Origin: Cunninghamia lanceolata
Lineage: Eukaryota; Streptophyta; Pinopsida; Cupressales; Cupressaceae
Direction of reading: 5' to 3'
Length of the DNA stretch: 64,000 nucleotides
NCBI GenBank assembly: GCA_027924645.1
Contig: BSBN01000888.1
Span: 13,461,001-13,525,000, forward strand
Shown in pieces: positions 1 to 12,344 of the stretch. Both the position numbers and the translations under genes were made by a program. The notes beneath the pieces were generated by a model, which was not told the origin of the DNA, made no database searches, and saw nothing but the letters and a program-made list of their open reading frames with translations. The first letter of the stretch is position 1; the number at the start of each line of letters is the position of its first letter.

Positions 1-2330
1 TTAAGGTATAGTGTCAAGGATTGAGGGTTTAGGAATAGGGATAGTGTTTAGGGTTTAGGGATGAGGGATTACGGTTGAGGGTTGAGGGATTATGGTTGAG
101 GGTTGAGGGATTAGGGATTAGGGTTTAAGGTATAGTGTCGAGGGTTAAGGGTTTAGGGTCAAGGGATTAGGGTTTAAGGTATAGTGTTGAGGGTTAAGGT
201 TTTACAGATAGGGTTTAGGGTTGAGGGATTAGGGTTTAGGTTTGACAGATTAGGGTTTAATGTTGAGAGTTGACGGTTGAGGGTTGATAGTTGAAGGTTT
301 AGGGATAGGGTTAATGGTCAAGGGATTATGGTTAAAGTAGTGTGTTGATGGTAGAGGGATTAGGGATAGGGTTTAGGGTTGAAGGTTTAAGGATTAAGGG
401 TTGAGGCTTTAGGGATGAGGTTTAATGGATTAGGGTTTAAGATATAGTGTCAAGCGTCGAGGGTTTAGGGATAGGTTTTAGGGTTTAAGGTTTAAGGATT
501 AAGGGTTGAGGGATAGGTTTTAGGGTTTAGGGATAAGGGATTAGGGTTTAAGGTATAGTGTCGAGGGTTGAGGGTTTAGGAATAGGGATAGCATTTAGGG
601 TTTAGGAATGAGGGATTAGGGTTGAGGGTTGAGGGATTAGGGTTTAAGGTATAGTGTCGAGGGTTGAGGGTTTAGGGATAGGGTTTAGGGTTGATGGATT
701 AGGGTTTAGGGTTTAGGGTTTAGGGTTGACTAATTAGGGTTTAGGGTTGAGGGATTAGGGTTGAGGGTTGAGGGTTGAGGGTTTAGGGATAGGGTTTAGG
801 GTTTAGGGATTAGGGTTTAGGGTTGAGGGTTGAGGGTTGAGGATTTAGGGTTGAGGGATTACGGTTTAGGGTTGATGGATTAGGGTTTGACGTTGAGGGT
901 TGAGGGTTGAGGGTTGATGATTTAGGGATAGGGTTGAGGGTCGAGGGATTACCTGGTTAAAGTAGAGTGTTGTTGGTTGAGGGTTTAGGGATGAGGGATT
1001 AGGGTTGAGGGTTGAGGGATTAGGGTTGAGGGTTAGGAGATTAGGGTTTAGGGATAGGGTTTAGGGTTTAGGGATGATGGATTAGGGTTAAGGGTTGAGG
1101 GATTAGGGTTGAGGGTTGGGGGATTAGGGTTTAGGGTTTAGGGATAGGGTTTAGGGTTTAGGGTTGAGGGATTAGGGTTTAAGGTATAGTGTTGAGGGTT
1201 TAGGAATAGGGTTTAGGGTTGAGGGATTAGGGTTAAGGGTTGAGGGATTAGGGTTGAGGGTTGGGGGATTAGGGTTTAGAGATACAGTTTAGGGTTTAGG
1301 GATGATGGATTAGGGTTAAGGGTTGAGGGATTAGGGTTGAGGGTTTGGAGATTAGGGTTTAGGGATAGGGTTTAGGGTTGAGGATTGAGGGATTAGGGTT
1401 TAAGGTATAGTGTTGAGGGTTTAGGGATAGGGTTTAGGGTTGACGGATTAGGGTTAGGGGTTAAGGGATTAGGGTTGACGGTTGGGGGATTAGGTTTTAG
1501 GGTTTAGGGTTGAGGGATTATGATTAAGGGTTGAGGGATTATGGTTGAGGGTTGGGAGATTAGGGTTTAGGGATAGGATTTAGGGTTTAAGGTATAGTCT
1601 TGAGGGTTTAGGGATGGGATTTAGGGTTGAGGGATTAGGGTTAAGGGTTGAGGGATTAGGGTTGAGGGTTGGAGGATTAGGGTTTAGGGATAGGGTTTAG
1701 GGTTTAGGGTTGAGGGATTAGGGTTTAAGGTATAGTGTTGAGGGATTAGGGTTAAGGGTTGATGGATTAGAGTTTGACGTTGAGGGTTGAGGGTTGAGGT
1801 TTGAGGGTTGAGGGTTGAGGGATAAGGTTGTGGGTCAAGGGATTAGGGTTAAAGTAGAGTGTTGAGGGTATAGGGATTAGGGATAGGGTTTAGGGTTAAA
1901 GGTTTAAGGATTGAGGGTTGAGGCATTAAGGTTGAGGGTTAAGGGTTTAGGGTTTGAGAAATAGTGTTGAGGGTCGAGCTTTTAGGGATAGGTTTTAGGG
2001 TTTACTGTTTAAGGGTTAAGGGTTCAGGGATAGGGTTTAGGGTTTAGGGATAAGGGATTAGGGTTTAACATATAGTGTTGAGGGTTGAGGGTTTAGGAAT
2101 AGGTATAGCATTTAGGGTTTAGAGATGAGGGATTAGGGTTGAGGGTTGAGGGTCAAGGGATTAGGGTTAAGGTAGAGTGTTGAGGGTTTAGTGATAGGGT
2201 GTAGGGTTTAGGGTTGAGGGATTAGGGTTTATGGTTGAGGGAATAGGGTTTAAGGTAAAGTGTTGAGGGTTTATAGATAGGGTTTAGGATATAAGGTTTA
2301 AGGGTTGAGGGTTGAGGCTTTAGGGTTAAG
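1..2330. repeat. Degenerate interstitial telomere-like array
   Basis: About 2.3 kb built from 6-8 bp units related to the plant telomere repeat: TTTAGGG mixed with TTGAGGG, GATTAGGG, GATAGGG and TTAAGGG. On top of this sits a longer order: a phrase containing AAGGTATAGTGT followed by (C/T)GAGGG recurs many times (for example near 121-140, 178-190, 545-565, 641-660, 1170-1195, 1402-1416 and 1728-1742). No ORF is present. The mixture of variants and the longer phrase argue against a functional chromosome end and for an old, locally amplified internal array. The left edge is cut by the window. Confidence 0.9.
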
Positions 2331-2480
2331 TGAGACCTAGATGGCTAAGGATGGATGGAGAGCTAGACAAGGAGTGACTGAGAGACAGAGAGGGGAGAGG
2401 TAGAGAGGTAGAGAGGTAGAGAGGTGAGGGAGAGAGATAGTGAGATATAGATAAGTGAGAGATAGAACATGAGCTAATGG
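2331..2480 (+). repeat. GA-rich low-complexity tract
   Basis: Purine-rich GAGAGGTAGAGAGGTAGA-type sequence directly follows the telomere-like array. It resembles the GATAGGGAGA blocks at 27.1-29.4 kb, where telomere-like and GA-rich repeats are also adjacent. The open reading frame on the other strand is a low-complexity artefact. Confidence 0.7.
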
Positions 2481-4690
2481 AACTAGACGTGAGAGATAAT
2501 GCAAAGGTGGTATCAAAGGTGAGATAGGCACAAATATTTATGGATCAATCTATAGAAAGAAAAAATGCAAGCATGTTATAACAAACTTGCCTTTTGTCCT
2601 GATATACAAATGGTAAAAAGGCCTGGACCCCTGTAATCCAAGCCCACATGCTCTATTTTCATGTTGTTTATGCGTGTGTTCTGACAAAAAAAAAGTGTTT
2701 TCATACTGTTGGGAAGTTCACATACATATTTTGTACATTCTACCACCTTTGCATGATCTTTCCACCACCTTTTCTTCTTTTCCAACTTGAGAAGAAGGAA
2801 ATAACATAGTTTTCACATCGAATTTGATATATATCTATTCAAGTTTCAATTTTTGTAGTGTTGCAATGTTAATTGTGATTGAATTTTAGGAATTTAACAT
2901 TATAGATTGGTAAATAGTATTGTTTTTACTAATTCTATTTGAGTGCTATTCAATTTAACATTGAAAAAGAAGCAAGTGGTGAAAAACTCAAATTGTTGAG
3001 GAGTTTGATGCAAGAAGAAAAAATACTAAATAATTGGGTACTCTCTCCATTCGAATCTCCATTTTTTAGGTATGTCAAGTCTTTACATGCATGTTCTTTA
3101 TATTTTCCTTAATTCTATTTGAATTACTTTATCATGCTTTATCATACATGTTTATATTACTTGTATCCAGTATGCATAACAAAAGACTATGTATACATAT
3201 TTTTTGTTTATATAATGGACTATGTTTTAAATTAGTTCATGGTATACATAATAAAAGATATGTCAAAGGTCAACATTAATTAAAATAGACACAATCACGA
3301 TCAAGAAAGTAGCCTACAATCTCACATGGTGCCATGTATATTTTCTACACTTGGCCTCTTTAATAATTATGTGTAATAATGATTTAAACAGACCTTAACA
3401 TACCGTGATGTCAAACTATACAAGAATAAATCCTTACAACATATAAATATACAATCCGTTAACCATAATGAAATATTATTATCTTGTCATATTAATAAGT
3501 TAAAATACAACTGAATAGGTGCCAAGATCATACAAGTATGCACATGACATGATGATTTGTATGCACATATCTTGGGCTAGGACATTCCTTATGAACCTAT
3601 TCGTGATGATTTGTATGCACATGACATAACAATATTTCAAAATTTCCTAATTGTCCTTTGTTATCACATGATGGTGGTTACCTTGATTGACTATATACCA
3701 TTCAATACCCTAAATTATAGAGATTAGTCTAATGATTTTTATGATAGTCTTAGGTATGTCTCCAAATATTCATGCTTCCAAGATAATGTCTACTTATTTC
3801 CAACTTCTTAGACATTCAAGAAACAATTCCGAGCATTATATTCATCATAATAAGTCACTTTTAGTCAATAGAAGCCAAAATACATCCATTTGCAATCATG
3901 GATTAGTTAAGGACAGCTAGGTGGTAAATTTGTTGTCATTGGCAAATTCACAAATTTGGTGTCTTATCTTGTCCTCCTTGGTTTTGTCCATGGATCTCCA
4001 TCATTGTCTTCATGAATTGTATAATTCATCATGTCATAGTGGCTTCATCATTCCATAATTATCTTATATTTCCCTTGTAGGACAACAAATAGAGTTTTTG
4101 TGGTGTATCTTATAGAAAGGAACTCCAACCCACAATCCAAAAGTTGTTTAGGATACCCTTTTGGGAGTTTTAAAACATATCCAAAATTTAAGGGTGGTTG
4201 TTTTGTAATACAAGACCTTAAAATTGACTATCCCACTTGACAAGAGTCCTAATTAAGCTTGTGCAAATAGGTCACTACAAGTTTTTTGATCTCCAGGCTT
4301 CCAATATTCAAACCAAGACTCCAAACATGTCAAATTGTGTCTTCCTCAACCTTTTCAAGCATTACAAACACCTTCCAAAGGGTTTCTCTACAATCCCTAA
4401 CCCTTATGCAACTTAATTGCCTAAAAACATGAGTTTTCAACTTGGAATAATTTGCCTCTAAAATGCACATGATTATCTACTTGAGTTTGGCATTACCATA
4501 TTAATGAGCCTTTACTTTAATAGTTGTCTCTTGATATTCCTTCTTCACCCTCTACACTAATCCAAAGCATGCCCTAGTGTGATGGCTGCAATAATGCTTT
4601 GTATGGATGCAATATATTTTAGTTATTTGTATGGATTCATTTCTTAGGAACTAATATTGGTCTCTTTATCATGCTACAGACAAATTCTCC
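2481..4690. other. AT-rich spacer, no gene recognised
   Basis: The only open frames are short and have no recognisable motif. No tRNA, LTR or clear terminal repeat was seen. Unannotated intergenic or very old transposon-derived DNA. Confidence 0.6.
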
Positions 4691-4693
4691 ATC

Positions 4694-7600
4694 ATGCCGA
4701 GGAAACGATCAAGAATTAAACCAACACAGGAAGAGATGGAAGCTAAGAATGCAAAGAAAGCAACGTCTATGAGGGAACTTCGTGAGAAGAGGAAATTGGA
4801 CATGATAAATGAAGACAAGCCAATTGAAGAGGAACCGCAACTATCACAAAGAGATATGGTATTGGCAGCACAAAGAGAATGAATGCAAAAACTTCGTGCT
4901 ATGAGAGATTTGAATATCGTAGTTGGAGACACGTCCTCTACTGCAAGTCAACATGTGGGGACACCATCTACTGCATCTCAAGTTGAGAGTACATCATCAC
5001 TCACATGTGATGAAGGAGGTACGCCATCGTTCCCACCTCAACCTCAGGGTATGTCATCTATTCCATCTTCAATCTAAGGTATGCCATTTAGCCCATCTCT
5101 TTTAAATATTAATGAAATTCCTAATGTTGAGATGAATTTTCCTATCTTAACAGCACTTAGAATTTTGCATAGAAAGACAAAGTATTTCATTGATATTGAT
5201 GAGAATATTTTTTAGCCAATGGAAGGTAAGACTCCAAAATGCACTTGTAGAAGATATGCTCATAAGATTTGGAGATTCTTCTTTGAAAAGTTAAATGAGA
5301 CTACAAGATGTCAACTATTCGTTGAAATGATGCGAAGTATAAAGTATAGATCCATCATGAAGATTCTTGGGTTGAGAACATCAGAGTCTTCAAGTGAAAA
5401 ATCTATTGTCAAGAATCTTATGAGTGTATATGACAGTGTGGGTAACACATCACACAAAAAAGATAGTAATGCAACACAGTGTGATTACATCAACTATAGT
5501 AAGTAGTCAAATGAAGAAAGCTCATCTCATTAGAAAGATGAGCCAAGCATTGAGAATTAATAGGAAAACTTTATCAAGAGCCATTGGAAGGTGCCAAAGA
5601 ATTGAGGAAACCAATGCCAATGAATTATGGGCATTATCAAGGAGACTACCATGAAAAGATAAACCAATTGTTGAAGCATTGAGATCACTAATTGGATACT
5701 TTTGGAAGAATTATACAAGGGTATCTCCGAGTCAAAGGGATGTGGTAAGAAGGAGAATCAATAGTCGAAACCGTGAGCCACATCCAAAGCATTTTTTAGA
5801 TATGACTCAAACACAGTTTTTTGGTAAATTTCTAGAAATGTATCCTCAAATTAAAATTTGTCAAAGATATTTTGAAATACTAAAACCTTTCTATGTCAAG
5901 ATAAATCACACATGCACTACTTGTTTTTATAGATTACATATTAAATTTTCTAACCATTTTGATGTTTATCAGTCTATATGTTTAGATTTGCATACTAACA
6001 ATGTTTTGCAGGATTGTGGCATACGTGCCCCACCAGCATCTTCAAGAGACTTCATATCAAGAATTTTATGTGATAGAGAGGAAGGTCAAATATTCTACAG
6101 GAAATTATGCTTGGATGGCACATGTCAGCATTGCGGTGGCTTGCAACATATGCCAATATGTGAACATATGGAAATAACACATGCGGTTGGAAACAACCTA
6201 GTAGAGTTCGACAAGTATAAAATAGTGGCATACAATACAAAAGATGGTAAAGAAGCAAAGAGGTGTGAATTGGTTATTGAAAATATTCCAGTGTATCAGT
6301 TCATGGCTATATTTCGTGATAGTATAGTGTATGAGTATGCAAGACATGCCCATGGAGCTTGATGGTTGGACTTTCAATTTAGGTTATGCAAGGACACATT
6401 TCCACTTGGTAGCATTGTTTTAGTTGTCAAATTTGCAGATAACTACAGTCTACAACCACAACATGAGGTGCAATCATAATACTACAACTAGACATAGGTT
6501 TCTATATTTGTGCACATCGCATTCATGCATGCGAATGATAGTACAGAGGATGACATAAATATCATAAGGGAGTATCATTTCTATATTAGTGATGATCACA
6601 TGCATTCTATGGAGCTCGTGCAAGGTTGCTTTCAGGTGTTCTACAATGATTTGGCTAGAAGGGGCATATCGTTCAGTTAGCATATCATATGGTCGGATAA
6701 CTATGCATCACAATTCAAGAACTCACAGAATTTCTATTGGCTGAGCAGGTGGCATAATTTTATAGGTGTTCAGCATATGTGGAACTTTTGTGAGGTCGGG
6801 CATGGAAAGCGGGAGCATGATGGTGTAAGAGCATGTATCAAAAGAGCCATAGCACGAGAAGAGTTAAAGTATAAAGACAATGCAAAGTTGACAGATGCAA
6901 AATCAATCATCGAGTGGTGTAATACTTCCATGGGTCCAGGTAATGAAGGTAAGTCTTCAGTTCATATATTTTTTTAGTTGATAGATGATACTAACATTGC
7001 ACCATATGAGGGTTGTTGTACACTAACAGGATCAAGTGAGATGCACTCTTTTAGAAGCTCAATTGCAGGTTCATAGAGTATCCATACGTGAAAGATGGCA
7101 TGCTTTTGCTCTTCATGTACAATTCAAGCCTGGGATGAGTGAGAGTCAAAGGAGTGGGTTGATGAATGGAAGTTAAGTTATCTTATCCCACTTGACACAT
7201 ATCGAGCCTCGATGACACTAGAACTAACAGAGATGGAATCAACAATTGACTTTATCCATATATCAGATCTAGTTCAACCATGTAATATATTTATTTGCAT
7301 AGTTTTTGAAATTCCTAATGTTATCCTACTTTGTAGTGTTTTTGTAATATTGATTAATTTCATCTAATTTGCTACGCATATCAATGTAGGGCTTGTATAT
7401 GCAGTTATTGTAGATGAAGATAACGAAGAGGGAATAGATTATTACTTGTGTCATTGTGTTGAGGCCAAAAAGAAATTGGAGGCCCCAGTTGTAGATGGAG
7501 AAAACATCGAATACCCTACATGCTCAGTGGTGGTTACTGAAACATGGCTTAGAAGGTACCCACATAAGAGTGTTAATGTCTAGTTGTTTCAGGATTTTGA

Positions 7601-7775
7601 CATGCATCAGAAGATTCTTCATTACTCAAACCTTGTCATGGCATCCAGTGTTCATTTGATACAATATCAAGATAGACCTTTAAACAAGACCTTGTGGAAG
7701 GTGCATGAGTCTAACCATGAGGCAATACTTGACACAATAAAGAGTAGAAAAAACCCAGATGGTTTGTTGGATTAA
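4694..7775 (+). pseudogene. Decayed DDE/RNase-H-fold transposase-like gene
   Basis: Coding similarity runs through most of this interval but is broken by stops and frameshifts. The N-terminus is basic (MPRKRSRIK), then a Ser/Thr/Pro-rich stretch. A possible helix-turn-helix follows at 5520-5600 and a Cys/His segment near 5900-5960 (TCTTCFYRLH). A core follows with FADNYS near 6435, WSDNYASQFKN near 6690 and GHGKREHDG near 6795. I recall this order from uncharacterised transposase-like proteins of cnidarians and other eukaryotes, where the acidic residues fit an RNase-H-fold triad. Two GT-AG introns are visible: 6949-7029 and 7282-7389. The last exon (YYLCHCVEA region, from 7390) ends at a stop at 7773-7775. 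No terminal inverted repeats were found, so membership of a mobile element is inferred. An unrelated host gene family remains possible. Confidence 0.55.
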
Positions 7776-7974
7776 TTTGTAAGTATTTACATTGATTTTG
7801 TAAAGTCATGTTACATCAACTTGTAAGTATGCACATTAATTTGTAAGTTTACATAGGTTTGTCTTTTTTTATTTGCTACTACATTTTTACACATATACAC
7901 ATTTTTACATCATCATGTTATGCTTCATGGGTTTAGACCTAAGTGATGGATGAAGTTGATCCTAAGAGTAATGT

Positions 7975-8470
7975 ATAAAATATAGGTGTCTCTAGGTGTC
8001 TTGGTTTCTAACTAGATAATAGGTGTCTCTACTTGTGTCTTAGGTATATACTATATGTCAACTAGGTAGATAGAGACTAGAAAAAAGGTATTTAATCTAA
8101 TCTAGGTGTCTTAGGTAGATACTATATATCAATGACCTATCTAGAGACTAGAATAAGGTATAATCTAGTATGATCTAGGTGTCTCCTAGGTAGATACTAT
8201 ATATCAACTACCCGTGTAGAGACTAGGATAAGGTATAATTTAATCTAGCTATCTCAGGGAGGTACTATATGTCAACTAGCTCTACCATAATAGGTGTCTT
8301 AGGTAGAACTGTAATCTAGATGTCTAGGTGACTTAGGTTTAGACTATGATAAGGTATAAAGACTAGGTTTCTTAAGTCTACTATGTCTATAAAATCTAGA
8401 TACATACTATACAATAGGTGTCTTAGGTGTCCTATGTCTGCTAGAATACATGTGTCTTAGGTCTTAGGTG
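7975..8470. repeat. Degenerate minisatellite, about 70-77 bp units
   Basis: Phrases such as CTAGGTGTCTTAGGTAGATA, then ACTATATATCAACTA, then GAGACTAGAATAAGGTATAA recur roughly every 70-77 bp (near 8046, 8112, 8189 and 8255), with more decayed copies to 8470. No coding content. Confidence 0.75.
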
Positions 8471-8774
8471 AGGCCACATGAGCTTCCACCTTTACATGGT
8501 TGGCCTTGTCAGTATAGAATATTTATATTTATTGAAGCTAAGGGAAGCTCTTTTTCTTAATAGGAAAACTTTATCGACTTCAATGTCCTCATGGTGCAGG
8601 GGCACCCAAGTTGTCATGCCTCCAAGAGGGGGCAAAAAGTGAAATTTTGTTTTGATTGAGTCAATTGTATGCAATAAGGTATTCTAAGACTATTTCATAT
8701 GTTTTTGAGTCAGTTTGAGTCATTTGGGGTCAGTTTGAATCTTTGAGTCTTGTTGCAAAAAAGTGTCAATGTTG

Positions 8775-10719
8775 TTAAGTTGCACAAAGCAACTTTTGCA
8801 TTTTTACATTTTTGGTGTCCTGCTCTTGATGCAACCAAACTGATAGTTCCAAAGTATCTAGATGGGTATGTTTAGGCTAGGCATGGTCCTATTTCACACC
8901 CAAACATGCCAAAATAGTCTGAGCTACATTGTACTGGCGATATCCTTGAAGAGTCCAAAGTGCAAAAAGGAAGCAATCTTTGATGATCTATTACTTGGAA
9001 ACCATGTCACTTAGAGACATTTTGTTTGAGGCAAAATGATCATGTAGGGTCCCTCTTCAATAAACTCTCTTAGTTTTTTATATCTCTAGAGTGTTTACCT
9101 GTGGTGAAAGGTTTTCTACTGCCCCAAAAATCATCATAAGAAGGCAGTGTAAAGTTGCAAAGGGGTGTAACTTTTGTTCTCCTCGTGTAGCCAAACTGAC
9201 AGTTCCAACACATTCGGATGGGTCTATTTAGGCTAGGAATGGTCATGTTTTGCACCCAAACATGCCAAAACAATCTGAGGTACATTGTATCGGTGATATC
9301 CCTGAAGAGTCCAAAGTGCAAAAAGGCAGCAATCTTTGATGAGCTGTTACTTAGAAACTGTGTCACTTAGAAACATTTCATCTAAGGCAATGTGATCAGG
9401 TAGGGTTCCTCTACAATAAGACCTCTTAGTTTTTTATATCTCTGAGGCGTTTTATCATGGTGAAAGGTTTTCTGCTGCCCTAAAAATTATCAGAAGGAGG
9501 TACTGTAAAGTTGCAAAGGGTGTAAATTTCATCCTACTCCTAATGTGACCAAACTGACTATTCCAATGCATCCAAATAGGTACATTTAGGCTAGGCATGG
9601 TCCTATTTTTCACCCAAACATGCCGAAATAGTCCAAGCTACATTGTACCGGTGATATCCTTGAAGAGTCCAAAGTGCAAAAAGGTAATGATCTTTGACGA
9701 GTTGTTACTCGGAAAGCATGTACCTTAGAGACATTTTGTCTGAGGCAGCGTGATCACGTAGTATCCCTCTACAATAACCTCTCTTGATTTTTTATATCTC
9801 TGAGGTGTTTGCCTGTGGTGAAATGTTTTTTGCTGCCCCAAAAATTGTCAGAAGGAGATAGTGTAAAGTTGCAAAGGGGTGTAACTTTCATCCTACTCCT
9901 GATGCAGCCAAACCAACTATTCCAATGCATCTGGATGGGTAAATTTAAGCTATGCATGGTCCTGTTTCACACCCAAACATGCTGAAACAGTCTGAGCTAC
10001 ATTGTACCGGTGATATCCCTAAAGAGTCCAAAGTGCAAAAAGGTAGCAATCTTTGACGAACTATTACTCAAAAACTCTACTACTCAAAAACATTATGTCT
10101 GAGGTAACACCATCATGTAGGGTCCCTCTATAGTAACCTCTCTCAGTTTTTTATATCTCTGAGGCGTTTTCCTGTGGTGAAAGGTTTTCTACTGCCCCAA
10201 AAATTGTCAGAAGGAGATAGTGTAAAGTTGCAAAGGGGTGTAACTTTCATCTTGTTCCTGATGCAGCCAAACCAACTATTTCAACACATCTGGATGGGTA
10301 TGTTTAGGCTAGGTATGGTCTTATTTCACACCCAAACATGCCGAAATAGTCTGAGCTACATTGTACCGGTGATATCCCTGAAGAGTCCAAAGTGCAAAAA
10401 GGCAGCAATCTTTGACAAGCTATTACTCAAAAACCATGTCACTTAGGGACATTCTGTCTAAGGCAACAAGATCATGTAGTGTCCCTCTACAATAACCTCT
10501 CTTGGTTTTTTATATCTTTGAGGCGTTTGCCCGTGGTGAAAGGTTTTCTACTGCCCCAAAAATCGTCAGAAGGAGGCAATGTAAAGTTGCAAAGGGGTGT
10601 AACTTTTGTTCTTCTCCTCGTGTGGCAAAACCAACAATTCCAACGTGTCTAGATGGGTACATTTAGGTTAGGCATATTCTTGTTTCGTACCCAAACATAT
10701 CAAAATAGTTTGAGCTACA
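8775..10719. repeat. Tandem satellite, about 358-bp unit, about 5.4 copies
   Basis: The landmark GAGTCCAAAGTGCAAAA occurs at 8951, 9307, 9665, 10024 and 10383, giving spacings of 356, 358, 359 and 359 bp. Further landmarks, such as CAAACATGCC, the run AGTTTTTTATATCTCTGAGG and GTGAAAGGTTTTCTACTGCC, keep the same order in each unit. The array ends abruptly at 10719 within the phrase TTTGAGCTACA. Open frames seen on either strand recur with the unit and are not genes. The unit is close to twice a nucleosome repeat length. Confidence 0.92.
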
Positions 10720-12344
10720 AACTTGGGCTTATGAGAGTTTATTGGAGAGGCTGGTTGAGTTAGGTTGAAGGGCCGTTGAACTAATGACTTAAAGACCCTT
10801 TAGTAGGTTAACTTAAGTGATAGTAACCTATGATTATAAGTCAATATTAAATTAAAACAAAAGTGCACTTCACACACAATAGGCAATTGAGGGTTTTAAA
10901 GTCTTAAGAAAAGAAGATTCTTTTTAGTGTTTAATGCCCAATATGCATACCAACTTAAATATTCTAACTTTCATAAGAAAGACTTAAATATTCTAACTTT
11001 CATAAAGAGATATCTATGACATTTTAGAGATCTCAAGGACATCAGAAGAAAGACATTAGAGTATGACACTTATCATAGGCTTAGGGTTCTAAGACATGAA
11101 CAACTTCCCGTTTGAATCAAACTCATGACTCCCCTTGATAAATATAACTCTCCTTGATGATGACATTGAAGTATGATTATGAAATCTTGTGTCTTCTCTA
11201 ACTTCTTATTCCATGAACAAAACTACATCCACCAGGAACATGAACCTTGCATCATACCAACCTTCCAAGATAGACCTTATCATGAAAACCATATTCAATG
11301 AACAAAACCACATCCACCATGAACATGAACCTTGCATCATATGAACCATGTTTGTCTTGTGCAACATCAACATGAACTAAGAGACCTTATCATGAAAACC
11401 ATATTCACAACATCATGCACCTCATGACCATCACCTACCTTGAATCATTGTATCCTTGACATAAATGACAAACAACCTTGACCCTTTGACATCAATGACA
11501 AAGAATCTACAAATTTCTTTATGGAATTAGAGTCAAATTGGTAAATGTGATGACATGATACATATTAACATGGTGAGATGCAAAGTATACATTTATAATA
11601 TTAACCACATTCTTAAAGGGATTGTTGATGACTTATGGAAGCATATAGCCCCAATGTTATGTTGCATACTCAAATTAAGTAAGACTCAATGTACTCTCAT
11701 AACCTCACCTTATATGCAAGAGGAATTACATTTAATAACCACAATGGTCATCAGGTGCTCATAAGCATGTTATTTTGACTATCTTATTCAAGACAACAAA
11801 CATACTCTTTGCATCCCAATATGGTATAATAAGAAGAAATTAAAAAATATTTTCAATTAAGTAACTCATAAAGAATATGGATCAACATACTCATTTGAAT
11901 ATTTTCATTTGAACCACTCATAAAAAATATGAATATTTTCTATTCAACATGATGATTCATTTTTATTTTAAATACAACTTTTATCTTTTAGTTCCAGAAT
12001 GAGGTTTAGGTGATAGTTGAACAAAAATAGTTGGCTTATTAGATCAAAAAACATCCTATGTAATACAATTGAACTTTAAATATTTGAAGTAACCATCTAC
12101 AAATATCTATTGAAACGTGGATTTATAATGCAAATATGGACGCCATTAATAAAAAAGATTTGTATTAACCAAATATCCATATAGGCATACATCAATATCT
12201 ATCGATATAAGTATAACATATATACAAAATAACCATATAGGCTTACAAGAATGCCATATAGGCATATAATGTCTCCTATATGCAATACAAAATATATTTC
12301 CACAAATGACATATATGCATACAAAAAAGGACCCCAATAAGCAG
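10720..12344. other. Spacer with a short local duplication
   Basis: No gene recognised. A phrase around CATGAACCTTGCATCATA occurs at about 11213-11255 and again at 11299-11343. CTTATCATGAAAACCATATT occurs near 11276 and 11388, so an old duplication of about 85-110 bp is likely. The rest is AT-rich. Confidence 0.55.

Noticed and set aside
1..2330. True chromosome end
   Set aside because: The repeats are mixed variants with a longer composite phrase, and there is no run of uniform TTTAGGG.
9070..10446. Several 60-98 codon ORFs in the 9-10.4 kb region
   Set aside because: They recur with the 358-bp satellite unit, on both strands, and are by-products of the repeat.
8775..10719. CRISPR-like array
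   Set aside because: The repeats are long contiguous tandem units without unique spacers, in a plant nuclear context.
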